Source: Segatella baroniae B14 (GTDB taxonomy: Bacteria > Bacteroidota > Bacteroidia > Bacteroidales > Bacteroidaceae). Taken from it: a DNA stretch of 64,000 bases. Of this stretch, positions 53,341-62,253 are shown one piece after another. Under the pieces are notes generated by a model. The model was not told the DNA's origin, did no database searches, and saw nothing but the letters and a program-made list of their open reading frames with translations. Numbering within the stretch: the stretch's first letter is position 1; every line of letters starts with the position of its first letter. The position numbers and the translations under genes were made by a program. The stretch spans positions 362,001 through 426,000 of the forward strand of contig NZ_CP091800.1 of NCBI RefSeq assembly GCF_022024235.1. The letters run 5' to 3'.

Positions 53341-53826
53341 ATGAATCCTGAATTGAAAAAAAAACTAAGCATTATCGCTTTTAGCGGTGATTTCGACAAG
53401 TTAACTGCAGTATTCACCTTAGCAACCGGTGCGGCAGCAGTGGGTTACGAAGTAAACATCTTCTTCACGTTCTGGGGGCTGGATGCGATTAAGAAAAAGC
53501 AGGGACGTTCGTTCGTGGGCGGAAACGGATTAACGAAGTTATTCGGCTTCATGATGGGCGGTCTGAAGGTGACCCCAACAAGCCGTTTCAATTTTGGTGG
53601 TATAGGTCCCAGGATATTCCGCTATCTGATGCGAAAAAATAATGTTGCGACACTTGAAGAACTTGTTGAGGCTGCTAAAGCACTCGGTATCAATCTCTAT
53701 GCTTGCGAGATGGCCATGCACGTGCTTGGCTTGAAAAAAGAGGATTTTATCTCTGAAGTGAAGGATGTACTTGGCGTAGCAACGTTCTTGAAACTTTCTG
53801 AAGGCGGAAGAACATTATTCATTTAA
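53341..53826 (+). CDS. DsrE/DsrF-like (DsrE2-type) sulfur-relay protein
   Basis: 161 residues of the DsrE family. 'LSIIAFSGDFDKLTAVFTLA' starts the fold, 'TGAAAVGYEVNIFFTFWG' follows, and Cys at about residue 122 ('LGINLYACEMAMHVLGL') is the conserved sulfur-binding cysteine of the DsrE2 group. A hydrophobic 'FGFMMGGLKV' resembles the membrane-associated segment of DsrE2. It most likely passes persulfide sulfur with TusA, whose gene starts 26 bases later. First gene of the encapsulin operon. ATG 53341 is chosen because the promoter box lies at 53275-53282. Confidence 0.87.
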   Translation: MNPELKKKLSIIAFSGDFDKLTAVFTLATGAAAVGYEVNIFFTFWGLDAIKKKQGRSFVGGNGLTKLFGFMMGGLKVTPTSRFNFGGIGPRIFRYLMRKNNVATLEELVEAAKALGINLYACEMAMHVLGLKKEDFISEVKDVLGVATFLKLSEGGRTLFI

Positions 53827-53852
53827 CCCAATGATAAATCGGAAATACATTT

Positions 53853-54077
53853 ATGGCAACAAAGACACTAGACATTACGAAGGAGCATTGCCCGATGACC
53901 TTCGTAAAAACAAAGATTGAACTATCAAAACTCAGTCCGGGTGATATTCTTGAAGTTTTACTGGCTGAGGGTGAACCTCTCGATAATGTTCCGCGCAACG
54001 CAAAAGAACAAGGTTATAACGTACTTTCCGTAGAACACGTGGAAGGGACAACTCATAAAGTAATCATTAAAAAATAA
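53853..54077 (+). CDS. TusA-family sulfur carrier
   Basis: 74 residues; the TusA active site is 'HCPMTFVKTKIEL' with Cys13 as the persulfide-carrying residue. The TusA domain at the end of the sulfite reductase (Cys737) has CPMNFVKTKIAL, a near-identical signature, and similar C-terminal strands ('VPRNAKEQGYNVL' versus 'VPGSVKNEGHEVI'). It probably shuttles sulfur between DsrE, the cysteine desulfurase and acceptors. It is 6 bases upstream of the encapsulin gene. The name TusA is by family; a true tRNA-thiolation role is not implied. Confidence 0.9.
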   Translation: MATKTLDITKEHCPMTFVKTKIELSKLSPGDILEVLLAEGEPLDNVPRNAKEQGYNVLSVEHVEGTTHKVIIKK

Positions 54078-54083
54078 AAGGAC

Positions 54084-55523
54084 ATGGCAGAATCAAATCT
54101 ACAGCGCAGTGTGACTACTGCTACCGCCAGAAGACTGGCTACTACTACTAAGACTGCTCCACAGATGGGCAGTATCACTCCTCGTTTGTTACTTAAACTA
54201 TTGCCTTGGGTGCAGGTGAGCGGCGGTACTTTCCGCGTAAACCGAACGAAGGTAGAGCTTCGTAAGAATGACCGTTTGCCTATTCAGTTCGTCTACGGTC
54301 AACCGTCATTTACGGCCAAGGATTTGAAAGCCATTCCGCTGTTTTCAGAATTCGATGACGAAACATTAGACCGCTTGGTAAATTCTTTCGAGACGAAGGA
54401 GGTGAATGTAGATAAATTTTTCGTGGAAGAAGGTAAGGACAAGCAGCGTTTCTTCATCGTGGCAAGTGGACAAGCTGAAGTTATCAGCAAGGGTCCTCAT
54501 GGCGAAGATCTCCGAATAGCTCTCTTGGGCGACGGTGAGTATTTTGGTGAGGCAGACCTTCTCGATGAGCAGATATCAACAGTCAGTGTTCGTGCAGTCA
54601 CGCCTACAACGTTTCTTGGCTTGAAACTGAATGAACTCATCAAGGTTATTAAAGAAGTACCCGATTTTCGTGAAACTTTCAATAAGGCTGTCGATAAGCA
54701 GTTGCGCCTGAAGGCTTCTGTTAACGATAATGGCGAGAAGCATATTGACCTGTTGAGCGGTCATGAAGAGGATAACGTTATCCCTGAGACCTATATTGAC
54801 TATGAAGAGAATCCTACAGAGTATAGTCTTAATACCCTGCAGACTGTAGTTCGAGTACACACTCGTGTTAGTGACCTTTATAACAATCCTTACAACCAGT
54901 TGGAGGAACAGTTGCGCCTCTCCATTGAAAGTATAAAGGAACGTCAGGAATGGGAGCTCATCAATAATAAAAAATTCGGTCTGCTTTCAGCTGTAAATCC
55001 TGCTTACCGTATCTCGGCACGCTACGGTTCACCTACGCCAGACGATTTAGACGAGTTATTGAGTCTTGTGTGGAAGGAACCTGCATTCTTTATAGCTCAT
55101 CCGCGTGCAATCGCGGCTTTCGAACGCGAATGTACTTGGCGAGGAGTTCCTCCTGTGACCACCGACTTATTCGGTACTAAGGTTATTTTGTGGCGTGGTG
55201 TTCCACTGATTCCGAGCGATAAGGTAGAAGTAGAAGGACAATATCTAACAGGGCGTGGCGTAGGCACGACAAAGATTATTCTAGTGCGTACCGGTGAGCA
55301 GAATCAGGGCGTTATCGGTTTACATCAGAGTGGTATCCCTGGTGAAATAGCACCATCGCTCAGTGCCCGTTTGATGGGTCTCGATAAGTTTGGTGTAGCT
55401 TCTTACTTGCTTACCAAGTATTTCTCGCTCGCCGCACTCACCGACGATGCTATCGCTGTTCTTGAGAACGTAGAGGTAGGTTACTATCATGACTACCAAT
55501 ATCGTAACAAAATAGAGAAATAA
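54084..55523 (+). CDS. Family 2 encapsulin shell protein with cNMP-binding-like domain
   Basis: 479 residues. After an N-terminal arm (about 1-75) comes a cyclic-nucleotide-binding-like domain (about 84-205, 'LFSEFDDETLDRLVNSFETK' and 'GEYFGEADLLDEQISTVSVR'), then an HK97-type shell part (about 250-479) with the encapsulin 2 hallmark 'VWKEPAFFIAHPRAIAAFER' and 'RGVPPVTTDLFGTKVILWRG'. It should assemble into a protein nanocompartment. The domain places it in family 2B, whereas cysteine desulfurase cargo is best known from family 2A (SrpI). The usual phosphate-binding Arg of the cNMP pocket is replaced (Ser165 region), so ligand binding is uncertain. The stop overlaps the next start (TAATG). 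Confidence 0.88.
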   Translation: MAESNLQRSVTTATARRLATTTKTAPQMGSITPRLLLKLLPWVQVSGGTFRVNRTKVELRKNDRLPIQFVYGQPSFTAKDLKAIPLFSEFDDETLDRLVNSFETKEVNVDKFFVEEGKDKQRFFIVASGQAEVISKGPHGEDLRIALLGDGEYFGEADLLDEQISTVSVRAVTPTTFLGLKLNELIKVIKEVPDFRETFNKAVDKQLRLKASVNDNGEKHIDLLSGHEEDNVIPETYIDYEENPTEYSLNTLQTVVRVHTRVSDLYNNPYNQLEEQLRLSIESIKERQEWELINNKKFGLLSAVNPAYRISARYGSPTPDDLDELLSLVWKEPAFFIAHPRAIAAFERECTWRGVPPVTTDLFGTKVILWRGVPLIPSDKVEVEGQYLTGRGVGTTKIILVRTGEQNQGVIGLHQSGIPGEIAPSLSARLMGLDKFGVASYLLTKYFSLAALTDDAIAVLENVEVGYYHDYQYRNKIEK

Positions 55524-57022
55524 TGATTGATATCAATAATATAAGTGGATATAATATTGATGACTCTGGCTTCGAGTTACTTCGCCAGGTGGCTCAGAAA
55601 TATTGTCCCGAGGAGTGGCAAAGCGAGCGAAGGACTGTTATTCCTGATGAAAAACTGAATTTATCAGCATTGATAGGACTATACGATACAACAGTCTCGA
55701 GTCCTGCAGAACAGTCGGTCACGACAACGCTTCCTCAAGACAATGGTTTCGGTATCGGTATTCCAGAGTCGGAAAAACTCCGAACTTTGCACTATGAAGA
55801 GGTCGATACCCTGAATTCTGAAGAGATCAAGAAGGATTTTCCCGTGCTCAATCAGCAAGTGAATGGGCATGACCTGGTATGGCTCGATAACGGCGCCACG
55901 ACGCAGAAACCTCTGCAAGTCATCGATAAAATTTCGGATTATTATAAGACGTATAATTCGAACATTCATCGCGGTGCCCACACGTTGGCAGCTCGTGCCA
56001 CTGATGCTTACGAGGAAGCTCGCGAAAAGGTGCAGCACTTTATTAATGCTGCTAGTTCTGAAGAAATTATCTTTGTTCGTGGCACCACTGAGGGGATTAA
56101 TCTTGTGGCGCAGACTTATGGCAGACAGTATCTTACACCTGGCGATGAAGTTATTGTTAGCGAGCTCGACCACCATGCTAATATTGTGCCTTGGCAGCGT
56201 ATTTGTCAGGAGAAGGGGTGTACATTGAAGGCCATACCGACAGACAAGAATGGCGACTTGGTACTCTCGGAGTTCGAACGGCTCATAACACCTCGTACGC
56301 GTTTTGTCAGCGTGGGCCATGTGAATAATACCTTTGGTACTATCAACGATGTAAAGCGTATCATTGAAATCGCTCACTCGCATAATATCCCTGTGCTGAT
56401 AGACGGTGCACAGTCTATTGCTCATACGCCGGTTGATGTGCAACAACTCGGTACTGACTTCTTTGTGTTCAGTGGACATAAGATTTATGGTCCTAATGGT
56501 ATCGGAGTGGTTTATGGGCGCAAAGATATCCTCGACAAGATGCAACCGTGGCAAGGTGGAGGAAACATGATTACAGACGTTACTATAGAGCATACGGAAT
56601 ATAATGTGCCACCAGCTCGTTTCGAAGCTGGTACACCTAATGTGGCAGATGCTATTGGTCTGGGTGCTGCTCTCGATTATGTACGTCACCTCGGTATCCG
56701 TAATATCGAAGCTCATGAGCATAAATTGACAGAATATGCAAGAGAGCAATTGGCTCAAATCAAAGGACTCACACTTATCGGCAACCCTAAACATCGTGTC
56801 TCGGTGGTTAGCTTTGTACTTGATGGTATCGCAGTACCTGAAACAGGAACCTTGTTGGACAAAGAAGGTATTGCAGTCCGTGCTGGACATCACTGTGCCC
56901 AACCAGCCTTGCGTGCTTTGGGCTATGAAATGAGCGTTCGTCCAACTTTCGCTCTTTACAATACTCGTGAAGATGTGGATAAATTAGTTATCGCCCTTAG
57001 AAAGATTGTTGGAAGTAAATGA
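55523..57022 (+). CDS. Cysteine desulfurase with N-terminal extension, encapsulin cargo
   Basis: 499 residues against about 405 for SufS. The catalytic part (about 96-499) has the PLP Lys320 in 'FSGHKIYGPNGIG', His218/219 in 'ELDHHANIVPW' and catalytic Cys458 in 'VRAGHHCAQPALR'. Residues 1-95 are extra: a small folded start (about 1-50, 'SGFELLRQVAQKYCPEEWQS') and a low-complexity stretch (about 55-80, 'SSPAEQSVTTTLPQDNGFG'). In known family 2 encapsulins such disordered N-terminal parts direct the desulfurase into the shell. It would release sulfur from cysteine as persulfide, passed to TusA/DsrE or stored. The gene overlaps the shell gene by one base. Confidence 0.92.
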   Translation: MIDINNISGYNIDDSGFELLRQVAQKYCPEEWQSERRTVIPDEKLNLSALIGLYDTTVSSPAEQSVTTTLPQDNGFGIGIPESEKLRTLHYEEVDTLNSEEIKKDFPVLNQQVNGHDLVWLDNGATTQKPLQVIDKISDYYKTYNSNIHRGAHTLAARATDAYEEAREKVQHFINAASSEEIIFVRGTTEGINLVAQTYGRQYLTPGDEVIVSELDHHANIVPWQRICQEKGCTLKAIPTDKNGDLVLSEFERLITPRTRFVSVGHVNNTFGTINDVKRIIEIAHSHNIPVLIDGAQSIAHTPVDVQQLGTDFFVFSGHKIYGPNGIGVVYGRKDILDKMQPWQGGGNMITDVTIEHTEYNVPPARFEAGTPNVADAIGLGAALDYVRHLGIRNIEAHEHKLTEYAREQLAQIKGLTLIGNPKHRVSVVSFVLDGIAVPETGTLLDKEGIAVRAGHHCAQPALRALGYEMSVRPTFALYNTREDVDKLVIALRKIVGSK

Positions 57023-57094
57023 ACTTCGAAATGATGTGTTTTGGTCACATTTGAAAAAAAACCTTCAGATATATAACTTACAAGAATTTATCAA

Positions 57095-57132
57095 CCCTGC
57101 ATAAAACGCAATTTTTGCGGCTTTGTGCAGGG
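57095..57132 (+). terminator. Hairpin after the encapsulin operon
   Basis: CCCTGCA (57095-57101) and TGCAGGG (57126-57132) close a structure with an inner CGCAA/TTGCG stem, followed by GTATTTTC. The remaining gap to 57342 holds no gene; a TAAGTTTG box at 57240-57247 may serve the transporter downstream. Confidence 0.6.
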
Positions 57133-57342
57133 GTATTTTCTGTTTGTCTGAGTTAATATGTATATCATAGAATTTTATTGGTTAACAATAATTAACAAGA
57201 AAAACTTTGCTTATCTCTTACATTATCATTAAAAATTACTAAGTTTGTATTTATTCATAAGAACGCATTAAACTACAAATCGTATCAAACGTAACTGATT
57301 TTTTTGCGTGTATTGTCGCATTATAAACTTAAATTTTAGCTT

Positions 57343-58893
57343 ATGAGTGAGAAACACATAAATGCAACTGTGAATCCGGCACCAAATTCAGGATCTTCTT
57401 TTGATAAAAAGAGACGTATTATAGGTTCTATTGTGGGGCCAGTTTTGGCTTTGTTTACCTGGTTTGTACCTATTGAGGCATTAAGTCCGGAGGCACATCA
57501 TTTGCTTGCCATTCTTGCACTGATTGGTACATGGTGGATTACCGAACCTATTCCTATCCCCGTAACATCAGTGCTTGCACCTATCTTGATCGTCCTTACA
57601 GGCGTAGCACCAGTCAAATCGGCCTTTGCAGCCTTTTCAAGTCCGATTATTTTCCTCTTTATGGGAGGTTTTATATTGGCGAAGGCTATGATGGTAAATG
57701 GACTCGATAAACGTATTGCTTATGGCATTGTGTCGATGAAGTGGGTAGGAGATAATCCAAGGCGCATTTTCTTAGCCATCGGTTTGGCTTGTATGCTCTG
57801 TTCCGGTTGGATTAGTAATACTGCTACAGCAGCGATGATGTTCCCTATCGCTTTGGGTTTACTCGAAGCGATTCGTGAGATGCAAGCCGCTAATGGCAAG
57901 CATATAGACTTACACAATTATAAGTATGCCACAGGCCTGATGTTGATGACGGCTTATGCATGTTCTGTAGGCGGTGTGCTTACGCCTATCGGAACTCCAC
58001 CTAACTTGATTATGATGGGGTTCTTGGATGAGATGGTACAGATACATATCGGCTTCTTTGAGTGGATGATTTGGGGATTTATAGCGATGATTATTTACTT
58101 CGTTATCGCCTATGTAGTACTGAGTAGATTGTATCCGTCAGATTGTGATCATATCGAGGGTGCACATGAGTTTATTCAGAGTAAGGTAGACGAACTTGGT
58201 CCGTGGACTCGTGCCCAGAAGAATACAATTATCGCTTTTTCTACGGCTGTTATTCTGTGGATTGCACCGGGCATACTGAGCATCTGTTTAGGTTCTGATA
58301 GTGAGATTCTTAAATCGTATAATAAATATATTCCAGAGTCAGTAGCTGCTATGGTAGGAGCATTGATGCTTTTCTTCCTGCCTATAAAGCATGGAACTGG
58401 TCAACGTACATTAGGATGGAAAGATGCAGTGCATGGCGTAGAGTGGGGTACCTTGTTACTTTTTGGTGGTGGACTTACCATGGGAGGAATGATGTATACC
58501 ACCGGTTTGAGTGAGTGGATCGGCAATATCATTATTGCAGGAATTGGTGGCAGTAATAACCAGCTTATTCTCATCGCTGTATTTGCAGTAATGGCGTTGT
58601 TATTGTCTGAGCTTACTTCGCATACAGCAGCTACTAACATGATCGGTCCTCTTGCCATCACTGCAGCAATTAGTGCTGGCTTTAGTCCTGTTCCAGTATC
58701 GGTGGCCATAGCATTGTCAGCATCATTAGGTTTTATGCTTCCAGTTTCAACTCCGCCAAATGCTATCGTGTATGCCAGTGGCTATGTTCCAATAACCAAG
58801 ATGATCAAGAGTGGAGCCTATATCGACTTCATTGGTATTTTCTTTGTAACCATACCTCTCGTATATTATCTTGTTGAAGCGATTGTACAATAA
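57343..58893 (+). CDS. DASS/SLC13-family anion:sodium symporter
   Basis: 516 residues, about 12 membrane segments. The two SNT/TNT-like substrate loops are visible: 'SGWISNTATAAMMFPIALGL' and 'SELTSHTAATNMIGPLAITA', each followed by a T/S-P-P-N segment ('TPIGTPPNLIMM', 'PVSTPPNAIVYASGYV'). Members import dicarboxylates, sulfate or phosphate. Position 320 bases after the encapsulin operon, in the same direction, makes sulfate an attractive guess, but the terminator at 57095 and the lack of the GGTAT motif mean it may be separately controlled. Confidence 0.9.
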   Translation: MSEKHINATVNPAPNSGSSFDKKRRIIGSIVGPVLALFTWFVPIEALSPEAHHLLAILALIGTWWITEPIPIPVTSVLAPILIVLTGVAPVKSAFAAFSSPIIFLFMGGFILAKAMMVNGLDKRIAYGIVSMKWVGDNPRRIFLAIGLACMLCSGWISNTATAAMMFPIALGLLEAIREMQAANGKHIDLHNYKYATGLMLMTAYACSVGGVLTPIGTPPNLIMMGFLDEMVQIHIGFFEWMIWGFIAMIIYFVIAYVVLSRLYPSDCDHIEGAHEFIQSKVDELGPWTRAQKNTIIAFSTAVILWIAPGILSICLGSDSEILKSYNKYIPESVAAMVGALMLFFLPIKHGTGQRTLGWKDAVHGVEWGTLLLFGGGLTMGGMMYTTGLSEWIGNIIIAGIGGSNNQLILIAVFAVMALLLSELTSHTAATNMIGPLAITAAISAGFSPVPVSVAIALSASLGFMLPVSTPPNAIVYASGYVPITKMIKSGAYIDFIGIFFVTIPLVYYLVEAIVQ

Positions 58894-58920
58894 GTTATAT
58901 CGATGAAACTGTAAAGGGAA

Positions 58921-59856
58921 TTACAACATCTTGGGACAGCATTTCATGATGTTTACAGGTATGGTGCTTACTTCTGCATCTTGAGGTTTCACCACAATTT
59001 TTACCATACATGCTTTGCTGTTCAGATTCTTTTGTTGATCAAATATGTAATTTCCGATGCTGTAGTAGATAGAATGTCCATGATAATTTTCTATCGTTTG
59101 CAGCGTATGGGTATGATGGCCCACCAGAATATCGGCTCCGGCATCAATAATCTGGTGGGCCTGTCTGCGTTGGTTGAGCGTTGGGGTTAGTGTGTGTTCC
59201 TGTCCCCAATGCAGACTTACGATAATATAGGCTTCTGGATCTTGTTTTCGTAATAATGCTATTCGTTGTACCATACAGTCAATAGATTCTTGTGCCACAC
59301 AGGGCCGGTCGGTAAGAAAGGCATAATTTTCAAGTGGCATCTTGAGTCTACTGATATACCATACTTTACGGGGATATTCGGCAATGCAGACGGGCTGAAG
59401 GGCTTCTTCCATATTTAGTCCGGCTCCAAGAGGAATCATCCCGTATTTTTTGATTTGCACTTGTGTGTCTGTCAGTCCTTTTCTGCCTTGGTCGATACTG
59501 TGGTTGTTAGCCAGGTTGATATGTGTGAAGCCATGTCGAGCTAATTGGCCAAGCCATTCTGGTTCTGCCCGAAACATGTAACGTTTGAAAACTGGCTGTT
59601 TGATAGAGGTTGCTGGACATTCGAGATTGCCGATAACCCTTTCTGCATGATGAAACAGGCTATCCGTACGAATATCAAGCAGTTTGTTGAAAGCAATTTC
59701 GATCGATGGAGCATGTTCAATAATTTGTCTCACACCGCGATCTAGCAAAATATCACCGGTAAGAATAATTCGAAGACTGTCTGCAGAGACCTTGGCCTGA
59801 ATAGAGGTTAGGCCCCCGAATAAGCTAACAGCCAGAGCTATAAAATATCTCTTCAT
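58921..59856 (-). CDS. CapA-family metallophosphatase-like protein
   Basis: 311 residues with a signal peptide (ends SIQAK, about residue 22). 'LRIILTGDILLDRGV', 'VIGNLECPAT', 'INLANNHSIDQG', 'SLHWGQEH' and 'VGHHTHTLQ' are the metal-binding motifs of the CapA/PgsA calcineurin-like fold. The family is linked to polyglutamate capsule synthesis but is widespread and mostly uncharacterised. Likely periplasmic. Its start overlaps the end of the DUF3160 gene by 32 bases, so the two are translationally coupled. Confidence 0.87.
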   Translation of the reverse strand: MKRYFIALAVSLFGGLTSIQAKVSADSLRIILTGDILLDRGVRQIIEHAPSIEIAFNKLLDIRTDSLFHHAERVIGNLECPATSIKQPVFKRYMFRAEPEWLGQLARHGFTHINLANNHSIDQGRKGLTDTQVQIKKYGMIPLGAGLNMEEALQPVCIAEYPRKVWYISRLKMPLENYAFLTDRPCVAQESIDCMVQRIALLRKQDPEAYIIVSLHWGQEHTLTPTLNQRRQAHQIIDAGADILVGHHTHTLQTIENYHGHSIYYSIGNYIFDQQKNLNSKACMVKIVVKPQDAEVSTIPVNIMKCCPKML

Positions 59857-62248
59857 TTTCTTTTACCATATTTAGTGAAGGCAGACTAATCTCTTGCATC
59901 CATTCTGGAACAAATTTGTTTGGATTAGACTCCAGCTCTTTTTGCCATTCTTCGTCTGTAAGTCGAGGAAGGTCTGAAGGCATATTCAGTTGACGATAAG
60001 AAAGGATAGCTCCGCGGGTAAGGTATAGCTTACCTCCGATTTCTACGACAACATAGATTTCATAAGCTGGTCCAACACCAGCATAGACGACATGTTTGTT
60101 TTCGATATTATCGCCATTGCTGGTAAAGATATCTGCCACAATCGAGACTTTCTTGTCTGCTCCCACGATATCATTCCAATCTTGTATTTCTTCATTTTGT
60201 CGTAGCAGGTCCATGGAGATATATTCCACAGTGCTACCCATCACCTTGATGTTGTCATACTCTTCGTCGGTTGGCTCGATTCCTTTCAGTTCTTTTTCAC
60301 TGATTTTCAGGCAGAATTCCATGTTTTCGCGTATTCTCTCAGTCACATTTTGTACTTTTTCGGTATACATGTTATATTGTTTGAAAAAGTTTGCAGTCTT
60401 ATCAAGTAACGCGATAGCATTTTCCCAGAAATAAGTATTTGGTTCCACATAGCCTTTGGTGATAGGATCGTCAGGTCCGTAACCTCCACATTCAGCCCCA
60501 GCAGGTTGTTTGGCATAAAGTATAGCGTCGTGTTTCAGTTCCGCCCAGGAAGCCAATGCACTATTCAGGCATTTTTTCTGCCATTGAGGTGACTGCATGA
60601 AGTAAGGCATACCTTGAGTCTTGCTAAGTGTCGGGAGTATATGGAGCCACTGATTCGTCATTGTAGCCTCCCAAGGGACGGTTTGCATCACTTGTTTGGC
60701 GCTTTGTAATGCAGTCGTGAATCCCTTCCATTTCTGAGCTTCTTGAAGTTCGTTGAGAAGAATATTCTCAGCGGCTTCCCATCCCATCGAGGCCATGATA
60801 TCCAATCCGTTTGGTTGTTCTCGTTTACATGGAAAAGTTTTGTTATCTACCATTTTCAGCATAACCTCGGCATCCGGTTGATAGCGTTGAGGCATCAGAT
60901 TTATTTTGTAAATACTTGTTTTTTGGAATAGAGGACGTATACGAATCTGCTTATCGGCTAGAACTTTGATAATGTTACTTACTTTGCGAACGGCTTTCTT
61001 ATTACTCAATTTTTGACCAAGTTTATTCCATTCTATTCCCACCTGTTCTATGGTCACATGGTCAGGTTTTCCCATCAGATAGGTTATTGGTTCCGCAATG
61101 GTTTGGTATGCGTTCTTGATAGCTGGTGTTTCTAGAGCCTGAGCCAACAGAATTGCTCTACGCATTTGCTCTACATAGTCGGCAGCCATCGGTATGGTTT
61201 GCAGCCACATCATTGTCCGGAAGTAATACTCTAGATTCTTTGTTCGCATGTAGTGTCCACGTGGACGAAAAAGGCTGTAAGCGAAGTTGGTGTTGTAATA
61301 GTCTGGTCCGAGAAACAGACTAGGATAATCACTATTGCTGTTGGCATGGAAATATTCCTCTTTAGCCAGTTGTAAGTATTTTTCGTTGAGGCGATATGAC
61401 TTGAAATTGACATATTCAGGAGCCGTTCCTTTCAAGAGCTCTAGAGCTATTGCAAAATAGGTTTTGCACCATTCAGCATCGTCTGTGATTTCAAACTCTT
61501 CCTTACTGCCTGCTTTCAGATTGGTATTGGCTTGTTTCCATTGTGCTTTATCGAAATATTCGAATCCGAGTAGACAAAGTTTCTGTAAAGCAGGATACAG
61601 CCTTTGCTGTTCGATATCTCTTAAAACACAATCGAAGTAAAGATGATAGAGTTGCAAAAATAAATCGGTTGTAATAAAAGAAGGGAAGGTACGATAATCA
61701 TTATTCTCGTAAATATGAAACAACTGGTCATAATTTGCCGGTGAGACAGCAAAGCCGTATCGGCCGAGCTTGTCCATCAGATTGTCAGGTCTTTTATCCA
61801 GTTGGAAAGGATTGATGAGGTTATCTAAATTTACTTGATAACCGTAGGGTGCGATAAAGTTTTTCTTTAAGAGTTCCTCTTCACGCTGTTTAGCCCTATT
61901 GATAAAGTCCATTTCTGCCTTCGAGTAGTGGTAAGGCAGTTTTTGACCGCCATCTTCTCGAAAGAATCGTCCCATCATGGTATCGTTATACCAGGTAGTG
62001 CTACTGAAGACTCCTCGAAGAGTAGCATCTTTAAAGCAATAGCCTTGTCGGGCTGCGAAGGCATTGCGGACAACTCGCAGTTCACATACATTGAGCTGAC
62101 TTAAATCCATATTTAGATCAATGTTTTTTTTCAGTTTTTCTACATTGATGTGGGCTTTCCCTGGGAGTATAATCCCTTGTGCCATTGCGGTTACACCCAG
62201 TATGAGGTGTATGGTCAGCGTGAAAATAGTAGCATTTAGTTTTTTCAT
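59825..62248 (-). CDS. DUF3160 family protein with YARHG domain
   Basis: 807 residues, signal peptide ending AMAQ (about residue 24). A YARHG domain lies near residues 50-120 ('ELRVVRNAFAARQGYCFKDA' and 'FSSTTWYN'), and the DUF3160 region fills the remainder ('NLEYYFRTMMWLQTIPMAAD'). Both are extracytoplasmic domains of unknown function. With the CapA-like and 62254 genes it forms an operon. Membership is clear, function unknown. Confidence 0.82.
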   Translation of the reverse strand: MKKLNATIFTLTIHLILGVTAMAQGIILPGKAHINVEKLKKNIDLNMDLSQLNVCELRVVRNAFAARQGYCFKDATLRGVFSSTTWYNDTMMGRFFREDGGQKLPYHYSKAEMDFINRAKQREEELLKKNFIAPYGYQVNLDNLINPFQLDKRPDNLMDKLGRYGFAVSPANYDQLFHIYENNDYRTFPSFITTDLFLQLYHLYFDCVLRDIEQQRLYPALQKLCLLGFEYFDKAQWKQANTNLKAGSKEEFEITDDAEWCKTYFAIALELLKGTAPEYVNFKSYRLNEKYLQLAKEEYFHANSNSDYPSLFLGPDYYNTNFAYSLFRPRGHYMRTKNLEYYFRTMMWLQTIPMAADYVEQMRRAILLAQALETPAIKNAYQTIAEPITYLMGKPDHVTIEQVGIEWNKLGQKLSNKKAVRKVSNIIKVLADKQIRIRPLFQKTSIYKINLMPQRYQPDAEVMLKMVDNKTFPCKREQPNGLDIMASMGWEAAENILLNELQEAQKWKGFTTALQSAKQVMQTVPWEATMTNQWLHILPTLSKTQGMPYFMQSPQWQKKCLNSALASWAELKHDAILYAKQPAGAECGGYGPDDPITKGYVEPNTYFWENAIALLDKTANFFKQYNMYTEKVQNVTERIRENMEFCLKISEKELKGIEPTDEEYDNIKVMGSTVEYISMDLLRQNEEIQDWNDIVGADKKVSIVADIFTSNGDNIENKHVVYAGVGPAYEIYVVVEIGGKLYLTRGAILSYRQLNMPSDLPRLTDEEWQKELESNPNKFVPEWMQEISLPSLNMVKENEEIFYSSGC

Positions 62249-62253
62249 AACTA

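Noticed and set aside
55679..56902. 407-codon minus-strand frame
   Set aside because: Antisense to the cysteine desulfurase; composition is unlike any protein family and the sense frame has all catalytic residues.
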